Of a stretch of 64,000 bases of DNA, positions 1 to 64,000 are shown in pieces. This DNA is from Campylorhamphus procurvoides (Eukaryota; Chordata; Aves; Passeriformes; Dendrocolaptidae). Numbering within the stretch: position 1 is the stretch's first letter; every line of letters starts with the position of its first letter. A program made the translations under genes and the position numbers. The notes below the pieces were generated by a model. It ran no database searches and was not told the origin of the DNA. It was given only the letters and a program-made list of their open reading frames with translations. The stretch covers positions 152,864 through 216,863 of the forward strand of contig WBMV01000787.1 of NCBI GenBank assembly GCA_013396655.1. Direction: 5' to 3'.

Positions 1-1148
1 CAGCGCCGCGTCCTTTCCGCTCGGGATTTTTTTGCTGCTGGGGGGTCCGGGGGGTGTGTGGGAATATTGTGCGTGTTGATGAATTCCTGGGTGCTCGCTG
101 GAAAGCAGAACAGCAGAGCTGTGTGGATAACTTAGCTCTCGTCTAAAAGTTCCCCTGCAGAAAATCGCTGTTCTCGTGATAAACGCTTTACAGATCCGTC
201 TCGGTTGGGCTGCTCCTGCAGCAGAACTTGGGCACAACAGACTGTTATCACACTTAGAAAAAGCCTTTGTTAAAGATAACTATTAAGGGTTCTGAAGTAG
301 AGCCTCATACCCTTTCATTAGCATCGTTAATTAGCAGTGTCACAAGCATTCCTTCTTCGCTGTGTATGGTCACCTGTTACTGTGTGCTCAAGTTCAGTGT
401 GCCTCATCTGTACTGAAAATTAGGTTGTATTCTTTTTTTCTGTGCTCTCTGACAGTGGAGCATTTAATTACAATCTCCAGCTGTGTTTCCTCACTTTTTT
501 TCCTTTATGGAACAACTGTCATAGCTTTTCTTAGCAGAAGGGAAACAAACCTATGATTACACCCCTGGAAATGCTCTGAAAGTTTCTTGCTGTTTGTACT
601 TTCTGTTGAAGTTTCAGGCAGTGTCTTCCGTGTGCAGAAATGGAGAGAGCTGCTGCTTTTTCACCATCTTTATTGTGGTTTTCTTTTTTCCCCCAAATGT
701 TAATTTAAGTTGTGCTCAGCACTGATATAATCAAACTCGGTATAGAATTTATCCTGACTTATGGATCAAAATGAAAAGGACACAGCGTTTTTCTCTAGGT
801 GGAATGGAGATTCAGTGTTACAGTGTGCTTTTATTAGTAGTGAAGATAAAAACTGAAGTATTTCAGAGCTGTAGTAGTGGCTTAAAACTCTGCCAGGTGT
901 TTGACAAATTAATATTGTCTGCTACCTTTTTCTTCCCTTTCTTCATAACTGTTCTTTGGAAACATCTCTTCTTGTTTTCTTCCAGGCCTGATGTTACAGT
1001 TCTTTGGATTGTGAGTGTGCAGATCAGAAGCTGAGGTGAGAAATGCTGAAATCTTTATACTTTTGTGCAAAAACTTTCTATGAATCCGTTATGGGGTTTA
1101 TTGGAAAGAGTGCAGAAGTTTCTGATTGTTCTCTTTTCTTCTCCTCAG
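1..1148 (+). other. KAT6A: KAT6A 5' region (intron 1 and possible end of promoter CpG region)
   Basis: The first 30 bases are rich in CpG and GC, then the sequence turns AT-rich like an intron. This fits the tail of the KAT6A promoter CpG island or its first noncoding exon lying at or just left of the window edge. No start codon of KAT6A and no supported open frame is present. In mammals exon 1 of KAT6A is noncoding. I cannot place the transcription start or the exon 1 donor site. Confidence 0.4.
986..1035 (+). other. KAT6A: candidate noncoding 5' UTR exon of KAT6A
   Basis: A long pyrimidine tract (about 921-983) ends in TTCCAG at 980-985. Fifty bases later there is a good donor, GAG|GTGAGA, at 1036. 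The following intron would be only 113 bases, ending at the acceptor before 1149. Both splice signals look strong, so this may be an alternative leader exon. It contains one short upstream ATG followed by a stop within eight codons. The call rests on splice signals alone and transcript data would decide it. Confidence 0.4.
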
Positions 1149-26384
<25,236 letters not shown>

Positions 26385-28850
26385 GCAAGATGAACTTGCA
26401 TCCTAAAAACTGAAATATATATAAATAAAGGAACCTTTTATACTGACGAACCAGAGAAAATGGACCTTTTTCCAGTTAAAATATTGCTGTAGATTTAGAG
26501 GGATTTTCTTTGGTTTATTTTATTTTTTAGGAAGCCTGGTCTTTATTTTTTTGATTTTTTTTTTCTGTTTGTTTATTTGTTTGTTTTCGTTTTCTTCACA
26601 ATCCTCAAACATTTTACAGCTAAAATCATTTACAGATGTTTTTTAGAGGGGAAAACATGCACAAAATCTTTTCATAATTTAAAAAGAGCCTTACTTTGCT
26701 GACAAAGTGGACAGACTATGTGTAACAGTGAAATCATCTTCCGAAATTTTTTTAAAATGTATGTCCTTCTCCCTCCCCTGTGCCCCTCTGTATGCAGTTT
26801 CTAGTGCTGCAGTCATGTAAAATGTTTGACATCTCAAAGAATAACAACCCTTCCCTCTAAACCCCACTTAGCATTTCCTACTTCTAGCAGGAGGCACTTA
26901 TTGGGAGACTTGGAAGGGGACACAGAGGATAAATGAAGATCTTCATTTCTGCGAATCAGGAAAAAAGTTTTAATCTTTCATTTTCCCTGACTCCCTCACC
27001 CTCAGTCAAATTTGGAGTTAGGTGTAAACAATAAGCTCTTCACATCAGTGTTTTTGTAGATGAGGTAATTGAAATTGTATGTTTCATGCTGGAAATATGA
27101 TGTACCTTTAAAAAGGCTCCCGTTCACCCCCAGACGTGCCCGTGGACACAGGTCCTGTCACGGAACTGCTGGAAGCATCTCCAGAGAGACCTTGTTTGCA
27201 TCCCTTGTGTGGTGCTGAGGAGGGCAGGGTGGGGCAGGCAGAGCTTCCAGGCTCTTGTGGGGCACCTGCAAGGCAGCCACGGCTCTGGGATCCCAAACTG
27301 CTCCAGGATGTCCCTGGAAATGCTGAGGGTCTGGGGGGTGAGCCCTGGGGTCAGGCTGAGCTCAGAGGCAGCTGCTGCCAGGGGATGGCCCGGCCTGGGA
27401 GGGGCTGGAAGGTGAAGGGTGAGGTGGGTGGTGGGGAGGGAACCTCACAGGGTCCTGGTCACCCTTCCATTCCTGCTCGGGGGTAGGAAGTTGCTGAGTG
27501 TGCCACTCTCGGGGGGAGTCAGGGATGTTGTCCCTGATCCTCCCACTGTGTTTGATACCCATTTTATAGGAACAGCCCCACGTTTGATCCAGTGTGGGAG
27601 AAGAAGGGAATGGGCCTGTTGGGCAGCAGTGAAACCGTCCCAACACTGCAGCAGGATGTGGGCAGCAGGATTTTGCTGTTTGGTACCGCATAATCCCATT
27701 GATGTTCTCTTTGGCTGCACTGCTGGCATGTCACCCAGTACAAAAAGGGACACCCTTTAATGTAAAGTTCTTTTTTTATTGTATATGAAGTAGGAATACA
27801 GACACATTAATAAGACTAATTTCTTTTGTTTTTAAACCAAAAGAGTCTAAAAGAAAGTTGGGGTTGTTTCAGATGCACTAAGATAGACTTTCCTCCAGTA
27901 ACTGCTAACCATAAAAGGCAGAATTCAAAGGACTTCCACTTTTTGTTTCTGTTTAATTTTGAGCATGTACAAGGCTGTGTAGGACCCCATTTCTCTGTAT
28001 ATACTATTCCAGTTCCCAATAACCCGTGTAGAAAGCGCACTGTGCTGCCCTCTCTTCTTAGATCTTCAGCTGTGTCGCTGCTTCCTGGGGTGGGGGTGGC
28101 TCTGAGACAGGAGGAGAAGCTGTTGAAACGAGGGCCGTGAATTTAGTTTGTTTGCTGTTCTGTTTGGTTTGGTTTTGTATGGGTTTTTTTATCAATTGGG
28201 CAGCTCCCTTTTCCACAAGCCTTTGTGACTGTAGAACTATTGTAGAAAAAAAAGTTCTTTTCTATATATAAAAAGAAATTATCCAACGCAGTAATATTGG
28301 TACCTACCATTTTTTCACTTCTGTTTAAAAAAAAAATATGTATTTTTAGCAAGATAACTTGGGTAATCTTCTAAAAGAAATTAAAAAAAAAATCTCACTG
28401 TTAGTGACTTTGATGCCTTTTAAAAATAAGAGCTTTTTCATTTCATTCCATCTTTAAAATTTTTTATCTTTGTTGTAGAATATTAAAAACTATTTTAAGA
28501 AAGATAAAATTCTCTTTAAAGAGATCTCTAGAGTGTGTGAATAGGAGCTCCAGATGCCTCTAAAAGCCGCATGTACAAATGAAGCTGAGTCTATTCCTGT
28601 CTGTTTATATTTGCTTTTCCTGTTTTGTAACCTCTTTGTACTTTGTTCATGGTGACTTGTAAGCTAAAAGGGGAAGGGGGTGCCTCGATGCCTTTGTAAT
28701 TCTCCATGTCATACGCTCCTGGCTGGATGGTCTCCCTTCCTCTCCTTGTATGTAATATCACTTTTTTTTCCCCTTTCTAGCAAGTACTTTCAAAAGAAAC
28801 TCTGTACATTTTAACATAAAAAATAAATTATGTTGAGCCATTTTGGATGT
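26385..28850 (+). other. KAT6A: KAT6A 3' untranslated region
   Basis: About 2.4 kb, mostly very AT-rich with T runs, as expected of this gene. A GC-rich block of about 580 bases (27117-27700) interrupts it and looks like unrelated sequence. The UTR probably ends at the AATAAA at 28822. The open frames within it have no similarity that I recognise. Confidence 0.8.
26424..26429 (+). terminator. KAT6A: possible proximal poly(A) signal of KAT6A
   Basis: AATAAA 40 bases after the stop codon. It is canonical, but so close to the stop that it may be little used; no clear GU-rich element follows directly. Confidence 0.3.
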
Positions 28851-28882
28851 CAGTTGTGCGTGTGCATTTTGTTTTCTTCCAC
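28822..28882 (+). terminator. KAT6A: distal poly(A) signal and GU-rich downstream element of KAT6A
   Basis: AATAAA at 28822-28827 is followed about 30 bases later by a GU-rich run ('gttgtgcgtgtgcattttg'), the normal layout of a strong cleavage site. After this the base composition changes abruptly from AT-rich UTR to GC-richer intergenic DNA. Confidence 0.8.
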
Positions 28883-31844
28883 TGGAGGGGTGGAGGATCC
28901 TCAGCCCTGGGGGCTCCGTCCCCTCCTGCCCTTTCCCCCTGGAGGAGAAGGTGATGCTGCAGCTGCTGCCTCTGTTTGGAGCCAGGGCTGGGCTGGGAGG
29001 GGAGATGTTTTGCTGCTCTGCAGGCACAGGGGGGTTGTGGCTGTGCCTTCCCCACGGGCTCAGGGCTCTCACAACGCTAGATGGAAGCACAGCCCAGCTC
29101 AGCTCCGTCCCTGCCAAAGTGTCCCCGTGACAGACACCAACTGTGTCCCCAGCCCGGCCCCAGGAACCTTCCAAAGGCTTTGCTGGCACAAGGGTGTCCT
29201 GGGGAAAGTAAACTGGTTATAAAAACTATTCCTTGGTCCCATAGGCTGCTTGTTGGTTAAAAACCAGCAGCAAACAAACAAACAACCCAACCCCTGCTCG
29301 TGTGGGCTAATGTGGTGATATATCATTAGAGAATGACTGAATAGGGGTTTTTGGACTATTTTTATAGGGGGATTTGGGGGATTTTGAGAGAGAGTGAGTT
29401 GCCAAGCCCAAACACTTGCAATCTGACTGTCCTGAAGTGCAATACAAGCACCTTTGGTACCTGAGAGCGTGCTGTGAGCAGGTGATGCTGCAGGCTGTGC
29501 TGCTGTGGACAGGCAGGGGGGGCTTGCTCTGCTCAGCTCAGGGGGGTTTGCCCTAAATGAGCTGGTAGGAGGACCCAAATGTCTGTTCCCAGCTCTCAGT
29601 GTGCAGGGAAGAGTTCAAATGCAACCTCCAGCAACAAACCACTGTCTGGGAGATATGAGATGTGGTTCTTGTGAGAGCCTGACTGAAAGGAGGATGCTCT
29701 TAGAGGGTTCTGGCCTTTCTGAAATGAGTGACATAATTCAGAAAAAGCTCAAAAGCAGAGGACTGTCTTAATCAGGTTCCCAGCTCAGGGAAGAGCTCCA
29801 TGCTGGGTCTGAGCTCTGCAGCAAGAGAGGAATGCAGATTGAGTGAGGCAGACCAAGTTTACAGCAGCTGAGGTGAGGCCTGCAGCATCTTTTATCTTCA
29901 CAGCTTGTCAGCCAGAATAATTTACCTAAAAATAGCTGCCTGAAGTTGAGCTTTGAATGTAAAATCCTTTTGCCCCGAATACAGAGAGTCTCAGCAACTT
30001 CAGCAAACACTGATTTTCTCCCAGACCAAGGCAGGACTCCAGCTCAATGCTTAATCTCTTGAAACAGCTGCAGTACCTGGCAGAGAGCACCAGGAATTTG
30101 GTTTTGGGCTTCCTTCCTTCCTTAGGGGAGGTTCTATCCTGTTGGGCAGCTCTCTACATGGAACTGGCACATAATGACCTTGTTCCTTTCGTGATAATTT
30201 TCCTAAAGGTTCCCCTGTCAGTATCTGTTTGTTCTCCCTTGCCAAACACTTTACCCTGTGAACTCTTCAGACAGGGACTCTGTTGCTGGTATGTTTGTCA
30301 TTTGTGTCACATGGTAGAATCTCAGTCTGTGACTGAGATAACAGAGAGTTATCATAGTACAAATAATCTGTTTTCAAGGGAAAAGCGATAAATACAGTTT
30401 TCTGTGCCAGCAAATTAAATAAGGCTCTTGAAAAATGTCTCTTCTACCTACATGCTGGCTAATATATGCCTGTGGTACCTTCCAGCTATAGGAGAGAGTC
30501 TGTTTACTGAAACTCTCTCATCCCATTTTGTCCAATAGGAACAAACAGCAACAAGAGATGACACATCTACAGTTCTAGATATTTCCCAAATGACTTTTCC
30601 AAAGGAGATGAAAATCACTGTGGGTCCCTTTCTACCAGCCAGGCACCTACAGCCCAGAAAAGGCTGATTCCAGTCACAGCCCAGATGTTTCCCCTCTGAG
30701 AACATCCTCAGTGTCAGCCCCATCTCAGAACAGTCTCACGTGGATGGCTGAGGTTCCCAATTCCGGTTAACTTGACTTTTAAATCATTCTGGGGAGAGAT
30801 GGCTCAAAACCAACCACAGGGACACCAAGGACCATCCTGCTGCTGCCCCATCAGGGAGGGACCAGGACAACAGCTCCCCATCCAGAATTCCATAGGGATG
30901 AAATTCCCCTTGGAAGCTTTTGGGGGGAAAGGGAAAAGGGTTGAACTGTTACTGGAGAGCAGATTTCCTGACCCAGGGCTCCAGTGGGTCCTGCTGTTCT
31001 GCGGGGGGTCAGGTTCGAGTTGCTGTGTGTTCCCTTCTGCTAAAAACCTTCTGCAGCCTGAAGGAGGCAAGAACTGCAGCTGCTTGTGGAGTGTCCTTGT
31101 CCTCCTTTGCTTTGTGGCAGCGAGCATGCTCTGGAGACCAAAGTGATTCAGAGGAGCTGGTGCTCAGGAAGGGCTCAGAACTGCCTGGCAGGAACAGCGA
31201 GCAGCCAGCAGGTGATGGCTGAAGGGCTGGACACAAAGGAAAGCACTGAGAGAACCAAAGGTTTCTTTAGAGGCCATTGCAGACACCCTTGTCACCTCTG
31301 TCCATCCAGCTGTGAGACAGGCTCTTTGATCTGCCTGGGAACCTGGTCATTGTCCTCAAGAACCTTCGGGACAAATTCTGCACAGGACTCAGTAGCAAAT
31401 GGTGCAGTGAGAAGGCAAAAAGGGGATTGTGATGTTGTGGGGCAGCACTGTCTGGAAGCTCTGAGAGCTGCAGGTGACAGTGGGATAGTCAGGGGCTGAA
31501 GAATGCAATATTGCTCTGGATAAAGTGCTGAGGGAAATGAATCTGACCAGGAAAACATTTGTAGCCCTAGAAAAGCACAGGGATCTCAGCTGCACTGGGA
31601 AGTGATTCATCTGCTCAAGTGCACCTTCCTTTCCTGGCAGTGGCAGAGGATGCTTTTGGTGCCTTTCAGGCTGTGCCTAAAGAGCAGTAGATCAATAATC
31701 CCTCTGATTTACAGTCTGAACTTGGGGCTATCTGGAGTTTTGTTACCACTTCCCTGTCCTGCTTTGTGGTTTTCCAGCCACGGTCAGTGGTGCAGTGACA
31801 CACAGGGCAACAGGGAGAGGGGGGTTCTGTCAATTGTTCCTATT

Positions 31845-32030
31845 GTTTTGAACAGTTCTCTGCATCTCACGTTCCCCTCAGCATCCCTTTCCAGCATTCT
31901 GGACTTCAAGGCTGCAATTAGGTCACCCCTAAGACTTCTCTTTTCCAGGCTGAACAAACCCAATTCTCTCAGGCTTTCCTCACAGTTCCATGTTCAGTAA
32001 TCTGTGATCCTTCCCCAATTTATCTAACTC
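31845..32030 (-). repeat. CR1 internal fragment, antisense
   Basis: 'ggctgcaattaggtcaccc', 'ctaagacttctcttttccag', 'gctgaacaaacccaattctc' and 'tcaggctttcctcacagttc' match the antisense reading of the CR1 segment upstream of its conserved 3' tail ('ccttctcttctccaggctg'). Old and diverged. The left edge is uncertain. Confidence 0.8.
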
Positions 32031-32296
32031 ATGTATGGCTTTGTTTTCACAGCATTCTGTAGGAGTGAATTCCACATTTCATTTTCGTGTTGAATAGAAA
32101 GGTTGTGGTGGGGTTTCTAGTTATTTTAAATATGCTGTCTCTGATTCTTCTTTCCTGTGAAACACAGATTTTTCTAAAAAAACCCATTTGTGTATTATCT
32201 GTATCAGTCACAGTTTTCTGTGGTGCTTTATCTTCCAGTCTAGAGTTTCTCTGCTGGTGTGTGCAGACCCTTCTGTCCCAGAGGACTGCAGAGTGA

Positions 32297-32360
32297 GGGA
32301 GGTTGGAAGGACCTCTGGACATCCTTTGCTGCCAGCCCTGCTTCAGTGGAGTCCCCTAAA
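32297..32360 (-). repeat. possible CR1 3'-end fragment, antisense
   Basis: 'ggaggttggaaggacctctg' followed by 'ccagccctgcttcagtggag' resembles the antisense tail of CR1 subfamilies ('ggttggaagggacctctgga'). Short and diverged, so only a moderate call. Confidence 0.45.
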
Positions 32361-34599
32361 GAGAAGGGCACACCATCCTAATGCCATTGTGTGGTGCTTG
32401 GCAGAGCTGCCTGCTGAGCCATCTGCCTGCCAGGACGTGGGAGATCCCCCCCAGCCTCTCTGGAGGCAGTTGGTGCCTCCTCAGGGAAGCTTCAGCATCT
32501 TTGCATTATTGTGGTTGAAAGGAGGGCTTTGTTGTGCACTCAACCCAAGGGCAGCTGAGCAGCCAAGGGAGGGGTCTGGAGGCTTTATCAGGTGGGAGGT
32601 GCAGGTAGAGGTGGAGAACATCAGGATTGCTGTGCCCAAGCACATCCAGCCCCCAGGAAGGGCCACTCAGCTGGTTACTGGAGCCTGCTCTGGCAGAACA
32701 GCCTTCCCACGGTGTGAGGCCTCTTCTGCCTTGGCAGCTAATTACACACATGTTAATGAGCTTTGCACCTTCTCTGAGAAGTGTCTCCCTTATGGTCACT
32801 CAAAGCACTTGCATTTGTAGCTCTGAGCTCTCCTGAGCTCCTCTAAGTTCTGAGCTGTGGTGTTAACTTGTCCCAGGCTTGTTTTGTGATTAATAACTTC
32901 ATTCTTAGGTGGCTTTTACAACTCTATTCTCTGAGTTCATTAAATGTCCCTATTTTTTAATGCTGCTGCTTTTTTTCCCAGCCCCTTGTTTGGAGCATCT
33001 GGTGGCACTGCCTAAAGCTGCCTGGAAGAGGAGAAGGGCAAGAGACAACCAGCAATCCTGGTTTTTTGGCACACAGAGGTCACGTTTCTGGGTTTGGCCT
33101 GCAGAGCACTCCTGTGGACGAGGCACAATTAGGTGATGGTGGTTGCAAAATCTTAAAATTTCCTAGTCTTCATATTTTATTAGGACCTTCTCTATATTCC
33201 CAGTCATCATATCCTTCAAAAACTGTAAGATGTGCCAGTCTTGTTTCCTGATTTTTGCACCCTCCTTGGTCTGTGGGTGAAGCAACAGAACTGGAGGAAC
33301 TTCAAAGGGAAAAGACACAAAGGGAAAAGAAATGCAAGGAAACTTACTCAGGCAGAAAAGTGACCTATAGTGTCTGTACAATAAAGTCTGTAACTCAGCT
33401 CCCTGCCAGTCTGAATAACCTGTGAGTGCCAAGGAACTGCTGAGAAGTTGACATTAATCCCTCCTTCACCATCTTTTACCCCAAAAGGGGCCATCACAGC
33501 CTGGAATGAGGGGGATGGCAACAGGAGAGTGCAGTGCATGCAGAGCTTCCACCTGGGCTGTTCCCCAGACCTTTGCCCGTGGGTTGGCACACAGGGAATG
33601 GTTTCCCCAAGGGACAAGAACAGGGCTGGTCAAGGCAGGGCTGCTCAGAAGGGCCTGAACAGGCACACAAGCCTTGCTGCAGGTGAGGGGGTGACACCAG
33701 AAGAGCCCACCCCTGTTTTATCCTGTCCCCCTCACACACTGGACCACAGGGACCACAGTGCTCCTCCAGGCCTGACCTTTGTGTTCCCCATGGAATTGCT
33801 GCAGGTGAAATGGGGGCTGTGTGTGGCCCCAGAGAGGACCTGAGCCCTGGTGCTGCCTGGGTGGGCAGGAGCTGGAGCTTTGGGTTTCCTGGGCTGCTGC
33901 TGTGCTGTCAGTGAGCAGACTGAGCCTTTGCTTTCTGTCTCCTGCTCCCAGCCCAGATCCCTCCCCTCCCCTCGCTGCTCACTCAGCGCAGGGAGGATGC
34001 GAGGAGGAGGAGAGGATGCTGCTGAGCTGCACTTTGCTCCAGTCCTTGGCACATCCCTTGCAGCAGAGGCTGTTCCTGGGCAGGGATGCTGCAGCCATTC
34101 CCCACCGGGAGGAGATGCAATGGTAACCCGGGGAGCCTGCGAGTGATGCTGCACAGAGCCTGACTGAGAGCAGGGAAGCTGGAGAGGCTGGGATATGTGC
34201 CTGCCTCAGCAGCACTGCAGTGGTGGAGCCCCTGCCTGACTGGCTACGTGCAGGTTGCTGCTCTTTGGGCTCTGCCACAGAGAACTCAGGAGTCGGATGA
34301 GATGCATCGGCCTCCCTTTTCCCTGCTTCTCTGCTGTCGTCGTGCATTAATTGCTGGGAGTTGTTTTCCTTGCTGTGCTTGCCTGCCTGCATCTCTTCTC
34401 GTGCTGCAGGACAAGCAGTGAGGGAGGGAGCTCAGCACCAGCCCAGCACCCTGTCCCACCAGGAGGCTCCTGCAGGATGTGCCAGCGCACTCAGGGGCTG
34501 CTGCAATGGTGCGTCGAACCTCCCAAACAGCTGGATTGGGGATTATTAATGCTTTGTAAAGGTGTCCCAGGCTCCATCTAGCACCTACCTGGAGACATT

Positions 34600-34777
34600 G
34601 GCTGCCCTGTGGGGCTTGCTGACTGCTTTTGATTCTCCCCTCATTGCTGGTGCCACGCTCATCCCTGTCAGCAGTGTCTGAGCGAGGGGAAGAGACTCCC
34701 TGGGGCAGGAATTGGGGGGTTTTGCTGCGTGGAAAGTGCAGGGCAGAGCCCTGGAGGGGACTGCAGTGTGACCAGCC
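34600..34777 (+). promoter_or_regulatory. ANK1: putative 5' UTR and promoter-proximal region of ANK1 (non-erythroid start)
   Basis: Sequence directly upstream of the ATG at 34778. No splice acceptor with a good pyrimidine tract is evident just before the ATG, so this is probably a true first exon with its leader. There is no TATA box and CpG content is only slightly raised. The transcription start cannot be placed from sequence. Confidence 0.4.

Positions 34778-64000
<29,223 letters not shown>

Larger units (their letters stand above)
28883..34599. other. intergenic region between KAT6A and ANK1
   Basis: About 5.7 kb. I see no protein-coding or RNA gene. It contains antisense CR1 pieces near 31.85-32.03 kb and possibly 32.30-32.36 kb. 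CpG density rises a little from about 33.95 kb towards the ANK1 first exon. Confidence 0.7.

Overview
The window is vertebrate nuclear DNA and almost certainly from a bird. Its introns are short for vertebrates, CpG is depleted outside exons, and several intronic or intergenic fragments match the conserved 3' part or internal parts of the avian CR1 retroposon. One further stretch resembles a high-copy avian LTR-type repeat. The sequence alone does not fix the species; a songbird is possible but not shown.

Two large genes lie head to tail on the + strand, in the same order and orientation as on human 8p11.21. The first is KAT6A (MOZ), a MYST-family histone acetyltransferase. It is complete from its ATG at 1317 to its stop at 26384. 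I can join 16 coding exons with GT-AG introns and matching phases into one 2012-residue protein, close to the 2004 residues of the human protein. The order is winged helix, H15, two PHD fingers, C2HC zinc finger plus MYST catalytic core, acidic and basic linkers, and a Ser/Met/Pro/Gln-rich C terminus. Noncoding leader lies before it (candidate exon 986-1035, leader 1149-1316). A 2.4-kb 3' UTR ends at an AATAAA at 28822.

About 6 kb further on comes ANK1 (ankyrin-R), which runs off the right edge. The window holds a first exon matching the N terminus of the human non-erythroid isoform (34778-34903), a 22.8-kb first intron, and exons 2 to 9 (from 57690). These encode ankyrin repeats 1 to 8 and the start of repeat 9, mostly as 99-nt, phase-0, one-repeat exons. 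The long intron has no second gene that I can support. It does hold regulatory-looking spots: a possible second first exon with GATA motifs at 55.5-55.7 kb, a CpG-rich patch with a near-perfect RFX X-box at 44.4 kb, and AT-rich homeobox/POU-like blocks.

I see no operon, CRISPR array, RNA gene, intact mobile element or new multi-gene system. The points most worth a second look are a 14-residue Cys-rich tandem repeat in KAT6A exon 14, an upstream ORF overlapping the KAT6A start codon, and the candidate alternative ANK1 start.
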